Positions 53,981 through 64,000 of a stretch of DNA of 64,000 nt are shown piece after piece. Below the pieces are notes generated by a model. The model had not been told where the DNA came from. It did no database searches and saw nothing but the letters and a program-made list of their open reading frames with translations. The stretch spans positions 85,126-149,125 of the forward strand of contig LSRX01001368.1 in NCBI GenBank assembly GCA_001939145.1, given 5' to 3'. Position 1 is the first letter of the stretch, and each line of letters begins with the position of its first letter. Source of the stretch: Symbiodinium microadriaticum (lineage: Eukaryota > Sar > Dinophyceae > Suessiales > Symbiodiniaceae). Position numbers and translations under genes: made by a program.

Positions 53981-56626
53981 GGGGACTGTGTTTGTTCAGT
54001 CGTTGCGAGTGTATGCGATGTGGCGGAACTGCTAGCCTGAATAGTTTCTTTTTCCGGAATCCTCGGCCTCTGCTCCATCATTGTGGAGGCATGTGGGTGT
54101 CATGTCGCTGGACGCGGCGAGCCTTCTTCAGCGCAGCCAGAAAGCAGGCGGACCCCGCGCTGCTTTCGCGCTCAGGAGAGGAAGGGCCCGTGCGAAGTAA
54201 CAGGAAACCATAGGAAACCACTAGAATCGCAAACCCACTCGGTCTCTCCCTGCCGACTCTCCAGAGGAGACCGCAGGCTCTATGTTCTGGTGTCGGAACC
54301 TCTGGACTCGTACCGCAGTACCGCAGCTATAGACCCCCTTCCCTGTCTCTGCCTTACTATCCACCGCAGTCGCTGCAGTGCCTGCCGAAGGCACCAGTGG
54401 CTGCAGCAGGGGGTGCTGCCTGCCGCACAGTGTCAAGTTTCCACAGGTCTCAAGTCATTCCACGACCTTCCACAGCGAGACGCTTGAAAAGGCTGCCGGG
54501 TGGCTGGAGATCTTGGCGCGAGGGTGCAGGGCCCGAGAGGAGGACCATGTACAGGGGCCCATGCCATGCACCTGCAGCAGAAATTTGATGGCTTACTGGT
54601 GCTTCTGCTCGTCGCTCCTCACTGGGCCCGGCTGATCAGCAAACGCTGCAGTAGGAAGGCGATCTCGTCCAGAGATGGTGCGATCAGCAATAGAGCCTGT
54701 CCGAGGTGCTTTGTGGTGTTTGGAGATTTGGACCTGCTAGGCCCTTGAAGTCCCTGCTCGCACCTCCATTGGCCTCAATCGCAACGAGGCCATGCACATC
54801 AAGGCACCTGCCCACAACCGTCTGTCTCCGACGTGCGGCCAAGCGCATACCACAAGTCCAGCAATGATCGCAAATGCTCGCATCTGGGCATGAGTTGAGC
54901 ACTGATCATGGGTGGTACGTGGGCCACGAGCGCAGTGAGAGGTAGCTTGGGGTCGACCTGTCTCAGGTTCTACTGTACTAGTCCAAGGATGCTTGCTCAG
55001 CTCCCGGCGCCATCCAAGGGAAGCAACATCGAGAAGTGAGCACCTTACACTCACTCGAAGGCGTCTTCCGACACCACTCAAGTCGTCCGAGGTCTGAGGC
55101 TGACGGTTTCGCGATAGCATCCGCCCTCTTCCGACGCCGACCTGTAAAGCTTGTCAGTTGGTCACTGAAGGGAGGGTGCATGTGTGACCGATGGAAAATG
55201 ATGGAAATCTCAGCGCAGAGCTCGAAGCGAACCTGAGAGGCGAGTGCATCAGGCATGCTCCCATGCCATGCTTTGCCCAGATGTGGCTTCGGCTTCCTGG
55301 GAGCTGCCGCGCAAGACCTGCAGCGTGCGAGCCGCTCAGTAGTTTCCTAGAGCTCCGCTCTCCATCCGCCTGGAAGGAAGGATCCACGATGCCAAGGACA
55401 AGCTCGCCTATGCGAAGACCTTGAACCAAGTCGCCGAAGGCTAAGACCTGGCCGTGCCAAAAGACCAAACGTGCACATTCGGACATTTGGGAGGGCTGTG
55501 CATTGGACACCGGCCCGGTGGGGCCAAGAGACACATATCTCCAACGACGCCAAACTCTCGCGGGCCTTCCCGGCAAAAAATGTTCCGGGAACAAAGGTTG
55601 CTGCGTCCGACCTTCATGCACCGGAGTGTCTTATCCTCTTAATTACTTCAAGCTCAGGGCTTACCTGGCCTGGCGCGTCCTACTAAAGGCTAGATGCACT
55701 GTCTGTGCTAGCAGGAATCACGAACGGCACGAGGGATCTGCTGGTCAGCTTTGGACACAATGAGGGCGCGCTGACAAAGAAGAACCTGATATGGAAGGTC
55801 ATAGAGTCATAGAGCAGAGCGGCAGTCAGTATCCTGTGGCCCCGACATCCGTGGGTGTTAGTGCCGCCACCTCTCGCTCGTATATCACGCTGACGGAATT
55901 TCGTGACACGTCGGCTGCCTGCACCCGCACCAGCACATCTTCTGCTGCGGGGCTTTGCCGCAGCACTCGCACCTCGGTGTTTGCGACCCAACAAGGACAA
56001 GCCTCGGGAGTCACGAAACCTCACTTGTCTTCAGGTTTCGTTGAGGCTCGGTGGAGGCCCGTGGCGGGGAGCCCCTGGTCACTTGCAGGCCGCGCTCGCT
56101 CCGCTCCTCTGCCGCCATGGCCATCACTGTGGACTCCTCGGCCTGGCCAGGACGAAAGGCAGCATTGCAGCATGGTGTGCACGTTATACGGACGCGAGGG
56201 AAACCTCGGATCTGCGCAGCCGTTCTTTCTCCGCCTCTCTATTTCCCCAGCGCAAAGCGTGGGTCTACCTCTGAAAGCGCTCGCCAAAGATGAACATCTT
56301 TGAACTCGCCACTCAGATGACCTTGGACTAGCTCAGTTAAGAGTCAAACTTTCAAGCCAACGAGGGGCCCTGGTCGCAGGACAACACCATGTTTGCAACC
56401 TGGATACGGAAGACTCTTTTGAAGCCTGCTGGCAGCAGAGACTCATCCGCAACTAGCTGACCGCCCGATTCCTTTCCAGGGCTGCAGAGCAACTCCAACC
56501 TCAGACATGGCTTGAAGAGAAGAAGCTCGCAGAAAGCAACAGCCAGCAGCTAGCGGCAAAGTATATAAATCCCTGCACCCAGTATGAGACATCCAACTTT
56601 GCAAGAGGCTGGAGAGTCAATGGCCG
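53981..56626. other. Stretch with weak leftward coding hints
   Basis: The best leftward segment is 56014-55826 (V-A-N-T-E-V-R-V-L-R-Q-S-P-A-A-E-D-V-L-V-R-V), ending at TAG. A second possible one is 55500-55350 (L-V-F-W-H-G-Q-V-L-A-F-G-D-L). They could be exons of one unrecognised gene. No motif identifies it. Confidence 0.3.
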
Positions 56627-58405
56627 TCATTCTGGATTCTCCGCATGCACTGGTTTTTGACCAATGAAACAACTCAAAAATGTGCTGCTTGCAGGTGGTA
56701 ACCTTGCTACAGGACTACAGACGTAACCCAGATCGGAGTACATGGTGTTGACGAACGTCAGATTTGCTGGATCGTCGAAGTAAGCCTCGTTCTCGACCCA
56801 TATCAGCGGCTGATTCTTTTTTATGGTCTGGCGCGCCCCACGCACCACATGCCATTCCATGAACTCAACATCGATTTTTATCAAACTGATGCGTCTTTCG
56901 AACTTGAAGTTGTCCAAAGGGCGGACTGTCAAAGTCTCCTGACGTGGTTCGTATCGGAGATTGGCTTCTTTGGCTGCCTTGTCGGGTCCGAACTGGTCGA
57001 GAACTCGTATAGCAGATGGAAAATTGAAGCTTGTGAGGTCGGGCACAAAAGCAGCGACCTCCTCTTCCTTTGTCCCCAGAGCGACGTTGTATGTGTAGAC
57101 ATTGCTCAGCCCGTTCAAAGCGACCTTGTACAAACACAGGCGCGGCAACACTCTCGCACTACGCTACTCTGTCCCACCAAAGCCCCGACTGCAAGATTCC
57201 AAAACATCGATCGAACATTTGTGGCGTCGTTGCTGCATGGTCGCTCATGTTCGGTTCCGTACGTGTAGTTGGTAACTGGTAACTTTCGACAAGGTATAGG
57301 GAATCAAACCTGCTCTCTCCGACAGTAGTGAAAAGGACACCACCTATTCTGGAGAAAAAACGTCTTGAAGCCAGTCGTTTCATTCGGGCTGTTCAAGCAA
57401 ATGCAGAGCCGAATCTAGATCACACTATCGACAAGTGACAAATGCCACGGAACCTAGGGCAAGCCCACTCTGCCCCCAATTCGTCCTCTTTAAAGCAACA
57501 CCATATGGAGCTTGGGTGGAAACAAGATGAACAGCTTACTGCTACAGAGTTGATGGCAAGCATCGTTTGCATTCAGGTGCTGGAACACCTTGCGGAAAGG
57601 CTCGAAGGCATGCACTTCACCGTCAGGGCCGACACGCTCAGCTAATGGAACGGTGAACCCACCAACGTTGGCACCTCGATTGCCTACATTCACCACTCAG
57701 CACTCCTAAAGCATCTGGAAAACCTGCCGTGGATGGCCACATGTTCTGTGCTAAAAGCAAGCCGGAATCCTGAAAAGACGTCTAACGGAAAATGTGCGCA
57801 TTCCATGCAATCAATACAGTGTCCATTCCTTGCGGTACACTGGTCACCGGTTGTTTCAGTCTACTTCTCTGTAGGGCATGTCATGTGATTCGGGCACAAC
57901 CTTTCAGCAGACTAAGGCAAGCGCCAACATCGATGACGGCATCCCCTGTCCGACATAGCGTCTGCAAAGCGTACGATTGGCCCAAGTCGAAGGTTCCAAG
58001 CTGACGCACAGAATTGCCAACGTTGATGTCGAATGCCGGCGCCACAAAGAAGTGTGGCATCTCCGCCACATTGACATCCTGACAGGAAATGACATGAATC
58101 ATTGGAGACAGTCTCCGGGACAGTCTTCCGCATGCTCTCGATGGACAGAGGTGCTGGCGAATGCCAGAAGCAGCTGACCCCCTAGGAACACTTGGCTCAA
58201 ATCAATGTCGATGAACTTGCAACCGGAACAACTCAGGTTGACTCTTGGAGGCGACTGGCGGCCAAGGGTCGCCCAAGCAGCAAAGCTCGTAGGTGAAGTA
58301 GTCGTCCCAGCATTCTTCGAAGCCCCGAGGGCCGTGCATCGTGTCGCAGCACTGCCCGGGATCTATGCTGTTTCGACTGACTCCTTGAAGCCGGCACGGA
58401 ATCAT
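56627..58405 (-). CDS. FkbM-type SAM-dependent methyltransferase with N-terminal Cys/Trp motif
   Basis: Exons 58078-57925, 57674-57562 and 57124-56627 join in phase. They give the SAM-binding motif G-D-A-V-I-D-V-G-A-N-V-G-G-F-T, then H-A-F-E-P-F-R-K-V-F-Q-H-L-N-A-N and a long exon with L-I-K-I-D-V-E-F-M-E-W-H-V-V-R-G-A and L-I-W-V-E-N-E, all hallmarks of the FkbM family, ending with a stop at 56627. The motif V-I-D-V-G|A-N-V-G-G is itself split by the first intron. Upstream pieces are about 58238-58110 (G-C-K-F-I-D-I-D-L-S-Q-V-F-L-G-G) and 58405-58245 (E-E-C-W-D-D-Y-F-T-Y-E-L-C-C), the latter a Cys-Trp-x6-Glu-x-Cys-Cys motif. The join between those two and the start (ATG 58405 or earlier) is not settled. 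Both clear introns begin GC (250 and 437 bp). The substrate is unknown; FkbM enzymes methylate sugar or other hydroxyls. Confidence 0.78.
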
Positions 58406-60570
58406 GAGAAAATAGCCTAGAATGGCCTAGCGACTTATTCACGAACACCCTTCAGAGAAATTTCCAAGTCGACCTTGCGAGTCGTTTCGAAACACAGTTG
58501 ACAAGACAGGGAAAACGGGGAAACCGTGACAGACAAGTGGTGATGCAGATTTGGTGGAATGCCTGGTGGTCCAGTTTTTCATTGTACAGCCCGCCTACCA
58601 ACCAGTTCCCAAACTTCCCAGGTCTGCTAAGAGAAGTCACAAGATCAGAGAAGACAAGAGAGACACGTTAATTACACCACTGGGAATCTAGGACATACAC
58701 ACCCATCACAACAGTAGTAGTTGTTTCTGCACTGAGGCGAGTTCCCAACTCATCCAGCCAACACAGCCGCGCACCGCTGGTTGAGACCGGAGGCCATGTG
58801 TGATGAGCTGTTATCAAAGTTGGGTAGTGGATGCCTCCTGCATGGACGGATTTTTCTCTCGGTCGCCACCGTGTCCGCAACTTGTAGAGACAGTCGATGA
58901 AAGCCTGGGGTGCAGATGGGCGCAGTGCCACTGTCTATATATAGTTCACTCACTTTACAAACAACGCAACCTAAAGCTCGGAGAGTTCTTGAAGCGACCT
59001 AGCTGCGGATCTGTTGTATGGATTGAGCCATTCGGATTGGAACCCTTGCTGCGAGAAGTCCGTGCTTCTGAAGCGCCTCATGCACGACTCACGGCCTTCC
59101 CGTTCAAGCTGCGTCTCTGGTAGCCATGCCTCACGGTCTCTCTGCGACCTTCAGGGTACACAGATACAACCACTACGAACAAACGATTTCGTTCATTTGG
59201 CTACATCACCTGCTCAAATCGACACGCAACAGGAGCCACGACAGTGCACAAGCGCGGACTGCCGCCATGGATGCATGCCTGGAGTGGCTCTAAGTCAGCT
59301 CAATGCGACCGAGGCATGACTCCGCTGGTTTAGCGGACCATGCTACTTGCACGGTTGTATTTTGAATGCATGCCGTTGTGAACAAAATCTGCAACATCGC
59401 GTTGCATGCTGTAGACTATAGGACTAGAGTGAGTGAAGCTCACTGCTAAGCATGCACGCCATGGGACACTCCAGCCAGACAAGCTGTCTACAGCAACATC
59501 GCGTCTGCCAAGCTATCGGTGCCGTGCTGCGTTGCAGTATGCACCTCGGGAGGCAGGGCCGCCGCCAAGCAGCATCGCGCTGTCCGTGTTGGAGTCTGCT
59601 ACTGGACCGTCCCCAAACGCTGCAAGTCTGTAAGTTGTTGAACTTGTCTCACGACTATTCACGTGCGGTTTCCGCATGGCTATGGTACCCTAGGCACCGT
59701 ATGACGATAACGACAATACAAAATCATGGTCACTGCTGGACTGCTGGTATCTTCGCTCCTTTGCTTGTCATCTGAAGATGTCACGCTTCTCGCTTTTGTT
59801 CCCGAACGGCCGTTGTAACACATCTGGAGCCGAGCCGAGGGGAGGTCTTTGCTTTTGGCACCTCCAACAACTGCGTGGTATTGGGCCGCCGTGAAAGGAA
59901 GCAGCGCGAGCGGTCTTCAAGTGGCCGCAGCCCAAGTTCGTTGTACTTGCTTGCGTCACTGGCAAAAACCCAGTATTGCCAGAATCGAACACGTCACCGT
60001 GGTTGCTCTTGAATGTGCAGGTGGTACACGATTGAGAAGCAGCCTGCAGGCAAAGTGACACAGTTGACGGTGCCTGGTGTAAAGACATGCAGCCAGGCAG
60101 TGGCCACTCAAGTCCAGTCAGACGGCATTCTGGAAATAACCAGCTGCAGCACTTCCTAGAGCAGGACGCACAGGCCAACACCAGAGGGCTATCTTTTCCG
60201 CGCATTGCATGTTCTATGAATTCCATCTGGGCCCAATGAATTCTTTGCAAGGCCACGAATCGCAACTGACTGCGCGAGAAACATATGTTAAATTCACGGA
60301 GATGTTGTAGGGCCTTGCCAGGACGCTGCGTGCAGTACGCAGGCAGCATCGTGATGTGGACCTCCTAATTGTTCGAGCATTGCAAGTGCACCGCTTTGAT
60401 TGCTTGTGCACTAAATAATTGCATGGGCAGCAGGGGCTGCCCGAGGTACATAAAAAAACGAGACATTTTCGGTTGCAGGCAGCCTCGCAGGATCACGTAG
60501 CTTGCCCGAAGACTTCAAAGCAAAGCTGCAGAAGCTAACAGCTATCGCAAGGAGCACAAGAACTTCCGCC
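58406..60570. other. Stretch without an identifiable gene
   Basis: Several leftward frames are open (for example 60349-60150, F-S-R-S-Q-L-R-F-V-A-L-Q-R-I-H-W-A-Q), but none has a motif or joins to another. A rightward frame at 60502-60590 is similarly weak. Confidence 0.35.
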
Positions 60571-62730
60571 TTAAGCACCAGCCAGCACTGCATGGCTAGC
60601 AATACGCTGATGTGTCTGCAGCATGTACTTTTTCCGCACGGCCTCGCGATTGCTGTGCAAGACTCGGCACAGCGGGAGACATGCGGCCCCTGCCTGCAGC
60701 GAACCTGCTGGGGCGGCTCGCAGCAGCGACCGCAGCTCCTGCCGAAGTCCGAAGTGGAGGACGCTGCTGACGAAAGCACAACAAGCACTTGGGTCCCTCG
60801 CCTCTGCGCAGGGTCGCAGCTCCTCCTCTGTGTGTCTGCACGTCTGCACCTGCGCAAGGCGAGAAGCTCGAAACAGAGACAAGATCGCACATGCTAAGTC
60901 CAAACTCCACATGTGCAAATCGTGTCGGCACCATCACATCTGGCCACAGAGCTGCCCTGCCGAAGAGGTCGTTGCTAAGCAAGATCGCTGCTGCGAGCAG
61001 GTGGGAAGGCCTGGACGCAGACGTCGGTTCGATTCAAGCGTCTGTCAAGTCTCGAGCCGTTGCAAGTCAAGCTCCACGCGGATACCGGATCATCCGTAGA
61101 TCGATGAGTGCCTCGGACTCTGAGAAGGAATAGAACTAGGTTTGGAGCTGGAACGGGCACGCGGTTTTACACAGGGCAGCACAAGCTCGAGGATATACTT
61201 GACCGTCTCAGTGATAAGAGCGTTCTCGCTGTTGGCCTGAGTAGGGCCAAGCTGCGAGGGACGAGTACAATAGTGACAACGATGATTATAGTGATGATGG
61301 CGACGACGATGGGTTCCTGAAGGACACCAGGACGTGGAGGAGAGGAAAAGCCGCGGTGGCATGCCTTGACGAACTGGTCGAAGAAGTGGGCAGGCGTTGG
61401 CACCACCACTCGAAAGTCTAGGGCCTAGGTGTGGTGTTCCCCTCGGGCTTGTTGCCTGCCGCTTGTGCTGGCCGAGGCCCCCGCTGAAAGCATTGTGCAC
61501 TCCATTTGCAAGAGGTCATCCTTCCCATGTACAACAACATACAACAACGACGTGTCTTGGTGCTGCCGGCCCTTTTCCGGATCTATGAATGTTCATGCGG
61601 CGGCTCTACCCGTGCCTTGGAGTAGGTGTTGTCTGTTATGTAAACGAAGTCCGTGGCACGCGGCGGGTCAATTTCCTCAAACTTGGCCGCCACGAACATG
61701 GCCGTAACACCCACCAACTGTAAGCGCCTGAAGGGGCGCACACCCGAAAGGCAAACGTGTTACCTCGACAGCACGTTCCCGCAGCAATCCAAACCTTCGA
61801 GTCGAAAGATGACATCCATGCGTCTAGTTCAGGATGTTGGCCCGTGCTCGTTGCAAGGCTTGGGTTGCCCACTGCCCGCATTGTCAAGGTGCGAAGCTGC
61901 TGTAATTTGAAAAGAAGCAAGCTCAGCTTCCCGTCACTCGAAAGGCCTCCTCAGCACAGGCAAAGCAGTCATGTGTCGGTCGATGAGGTTCACGGCCTTA
62001 AGCAAGATATGCTGCAACATCAGGTCGACGAAGATATCTCCGGCTTGCAAGTCTACGGAGGACAAGGCCAGCGCCAAGAAGAGCGTCTCTGCACGCAGGC
62101 GATATTTCATGTGAACCTGGGCACAACAACCGCACGACTTATGTCAGCAGCCTCTCAGGCTTCAGCCTCCACCAACCAGTCGACGAGAATTGCCCGCATC
62201 TTGCCATTGATGTCTTGCTGGGTCTCCATGTAGGAAGGTCGAGGCAGGAAAGCTGCTTCCTGGCGCTGCGGACTCGCTGCGTATATCCAGCAGAGGGTCT
62301 TGCGAAATTCGAGTGCCTCCTCGAACAGGCGCTCCATAATCTCGGGCACATACTCCGCTGCGGACTGTGATCGCTTGTGCGCCTGCAACGAGGCTGCGCT
62401 GAGGGCAGTTAGCAGAGAAGCAGGCTTTCCGGCGGCGCCTCCGTGGCGGCTTCTGGGCTGCTGACCTCCATGGCCACGGGCTGCTGCTCCGCAGTGCTGG
62501 GCAGGGCATTGGCGGCATTGGCGGCATTGGCAGAGGGCCGTGGCGCCCGCAATGCGGGAGCCGGCCCGGGTCCGAGGTGGCCGAACTGGCACCCGACTTG
62601 GCCCAGTTGGCTCTGAGGAGGTCGTGCCAGTTTCTTCCGCCCTTCCCTTGCATCCTGCAGATTCGTAATGTCGGACAGGCTCGCCAGTGGCCGCCTTCCT
62701 GTTCAGACAGCTTCAACACCTCTGCGCGTT
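60571..62730 (-). CDS. A/B-type mitotic cyclin
   Basis: Twelve exons: 62698-about 62430 (A-S-L-S-D-I-T-N-L-Q-D-A-R-E, then Ala/Pro-rich), 62382-62167, 62116-62069, 61996-61950, 61727-61616, 61520-61485, 61424-61365, 61236-61178, 61010-60932, 60849-60802, 60738-60694 and 60642-60571. From the second exon onward every join is in phase. The cyclin box begins S-Y-M-E-T-Q-Q-D-I-N-G-K-M-R-A-I-L-V-D-W, continues M-K-Y-R-L-R-A-E-T-L-F-L-A-L, L-Q-L-V-G-V-T-A-M-F-V-A-A-K-F-E-E, and the second fold has L-D-F-R-V-V-V-P-T-P, I-L-E-L-V-L-P and L-L-A-A-A-I-L-L-S, ending S-L-Q-A-V-R-K-K-Y. The Lys of K-M-R-A and the Glu of K-F-E-E, which contact the CDK, are present. Of the ten resolved introns eight begin GC, one GA and one GT; five are 50-72 bp. 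An ATG near 62733 could start it, but would need a 21-bp gap to be removed. Confidence 0.9.
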
Positions 62731-62739
62731 CCCATTCAG

Positions 62740-63300
62740 GCTTCGTTGCTAATTGAAGTGTTACTTACAAGCTGTCCTGCAGGCCCTGCGGATGCTAGCC
62801 TTTGGGAACGGGCTGCCATACCTGCTGCATTGGAGGTCTTCCGACTCGCATGACCAGTGTGAATGGCCTGTGTTCGCCGCGAGCTTCCCAGTGCGTGTGC
62901 CGTAACCGATGCGCGTGGCCGCGAGGCCAAGACCGGGGTTCAAGTTCTCCTGAGATCTATCTAGACCAGAACGAGCTCATAAGGCAACAGCAACATGACT
63001 ATGACCTAACCGGACATCGGCCTGTTCCGTAGCATCGAGTAAAGCCGATGCAGCACCGACACGCTTCATTGATCTCCCTCCCTCCTCCCCCCCTCCCTCC
63101 CTCCGTTTTCCACGCAAACTGAAGTGAGAACTGCCCCTCCCGCCGCAAGCACGTGTGCACTGGCCTCCCAAGTCCGATCGAATTTCACTTCGAGGAACGA
63201 TCTGCTCAGGAGTGTACCACGAACCCAACTAAACTAATAGCAGCAACTATAGTAACTATAGTATATAGCATAAACTAATCTAAGACCCGCAACCTGCCTC
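62740..63300. other. Intergenic stretch upstream of the cyclin
   Basis: No gene recognised. A CCCTCCCTCC-type C-rich tract lies at 63066-63102 and an AACTATAGTAACTATAGTATATAG patch near 63244-63270. The cyclin's promoter should lie in the first part, but no motif is readable. Confidence 0.35.
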
Positions 63301-63309
63301 GCGCGACCA

Positions 63310-63460
63310 CTTCTCTCTCACTTTCTCTCTTTCTTTCGGCAGGATTATGGGCAGAGGGGGTCTCTCTCTCTCTCTCTCTCCTGGGCATGGGGACGGGTCA
63401 ACGTCCCCGGGCTGAGTAGCCCACCCAATGTTGTATTGGGTGTCGGGGAGTGAGAAACGA
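63310..63460. repeat. CT-flanked triple-hairpin element, copy A
   Basis: After TCGGCAGGATTATGGGCAGAG and a CT run (63359-63380) come three stems: GGGGACG 63389-63395 with CGTCCCC 63402-63408; GGGCT 63409-63413 with AGCCC 63418-63422; CCCAAT 63424-63429 with ATTGGG 63435-63440. The tail is TGTCGGGGAGTGAGAAAC. Confidence 0.75.
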
Positions 63461-63916
63461 ATATTTGGTCACCATTAGGCTTCAGCCATGTAGTATGCGA
63501 TAACGAATCGAGGTGACCACAGATTCTCAGCAGAAACATGCAAGAGGGTCGGTGCATCCCTTCCGCCTGTCACGGTTCAAGAAACTAACTAGACGAGAAA
63601 GAATGACAGCATGGATGTCCCCCTTAATTGTGGGGATTGTGGCCTCGCTACTGCTTCTTTTGGGCTGTAGTCGTTACTGGGCCTCAACTCATGGTTTTAA
63701 GACTCCCCAGTGCCCCTTTTTGGAGTAGTAGGTGTCCAAATGTATGTAGCAGTACACTGCTCCTCATCAGCGTTTTTCCCCCAAACAAGAAAGGTACTAA
63801 GCGGAAGCTCTCCTCCTAAACTCAGACAAACATAGAAGATCCAGCTGATGGGAGCATCTTTGCTTGCAAGCCTATGTTCTATCCCCCTCCTTCATGCTAC
63901 GAAACAATGACACAGC

Positions 63917-64000
63917 ACCTCTCTCTCTCTCTCTCCAGGGCATGGGGACGGGTCATCGTCCCCGGGCCAAAGCGGCCCACCCAATAAGATTTATTGGGCA
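63917..64000. repeat. CT-flanked triple-hairpin element, copy B (runs off window end)
   Basis: A CT run is followed by CCAGGGCAT and the same three stems: GGGGACG 63944-63950 with CGTCCCC 63957-63963; GGGCC 63964-63968 with GGCCC 63974-63978; CCCAATAA 63980-63987 with TTATTGGG 63991-63998. Stem 2 differs from copy A in both partners and stem 3 is longer, yet both remain paired. Confidence 0.75.

Noticed and set aside
1-64000. Spliced-leader relics marking retrocopied genes
   Set aside because: I looked on both strands for the dinoflagellate leader core (CCATTTTGGCTCAAG) near gene starts and saw no good match. A CCATTTTGCC word near 37480 is too short to count.
1-64000. tRNA, rRNA, CRISPR, transposase or reverse-transcriptase genes
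   Set aside because: No cloverleaf, rRNA word, spaced direct-repeat array or catalytic motif of these types was noticed. A covariance or profile search would be needed to exclude short or decayed ones.

Overview
The window looks like nuclear DNA of a dinoflagellate. The evidence is the gene content (a six-helix voltage-gated channel with C-terminal EF-hands, EF-hand/alanine-rich proteins, FkbM-type methyltransferase with a Cys-Trp/Cys-Cys motif, many signalling and ubiquitin genes), GC-moderate DNA rich in simple repeats, genes laid out in long one-way blocks, and introns that mostly begin GC or GA instead of GT and end AG with a G after them. The genus cannot be told from sequence alone. No rRNA, tRNA, CRISPR, prokaryotic operon or complete transposase was seen.

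Layout. 1-24 kb is read mainly rightward (+): a kinase fragment cut by the window edge, a kelch-repeat protein, a damaged single-pass membrane-protein gene, a capsular-polysaccharide-type glycosyltransferase, a large uninterrupted EF-hand/alanine-rich gene (1064 aa), and beside it an intron-split gene carrying the same two sequence types. 24.5-27.0 kb is an extremely A+T-rich island without genes. 27-63 kb is read mainly leftward (-): an unrecognised 252-aa protein, a JmjC/cupin hydroxylase, a PIP kinase with a C2 domain, two unrecognised multi-exon genes, a coiled-coil RING protein, a ubiquitin-like protein, the ion channel, a small unrecognised gene, an RBR-type E3 ligase, a large unrecognised multi-exon gene, the FkbM methyltransferase and an A/B-type cyclin. 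The island therefore sits where two opposed gene blocks converge, and its G/C skew flips inside it.

I rebuilt the exon chain of several genes by hand using protein-family similarity and reading phase. The channel (11 exons, 650 codons plus stop) and the cyclin (at least 12 exons) join without a phase error. Of 36 introns defined this way, about 19 begin GC, 9 GT and 8 GA; many are only 44-72 bp. Intergenic parts hold microsatellites, a degenerate 70-75 bp tandem repeat, telomere-like CCCTAAA-type sequence, and a dispersed CT-flanked element whose three hairpins keep their pairing while the sequence changes.

The genes do not form one pathway. Shared themes are calcium and phosphoinositide signalling (channel, EF-hand proteins, PIP kinase, kinase), ubiquitin (RING, RBR, ubiquitin-like) and cell-cycle control (cyclin). 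Coordinates of multi-exon genes span introns; exon positions are given in the evidence.
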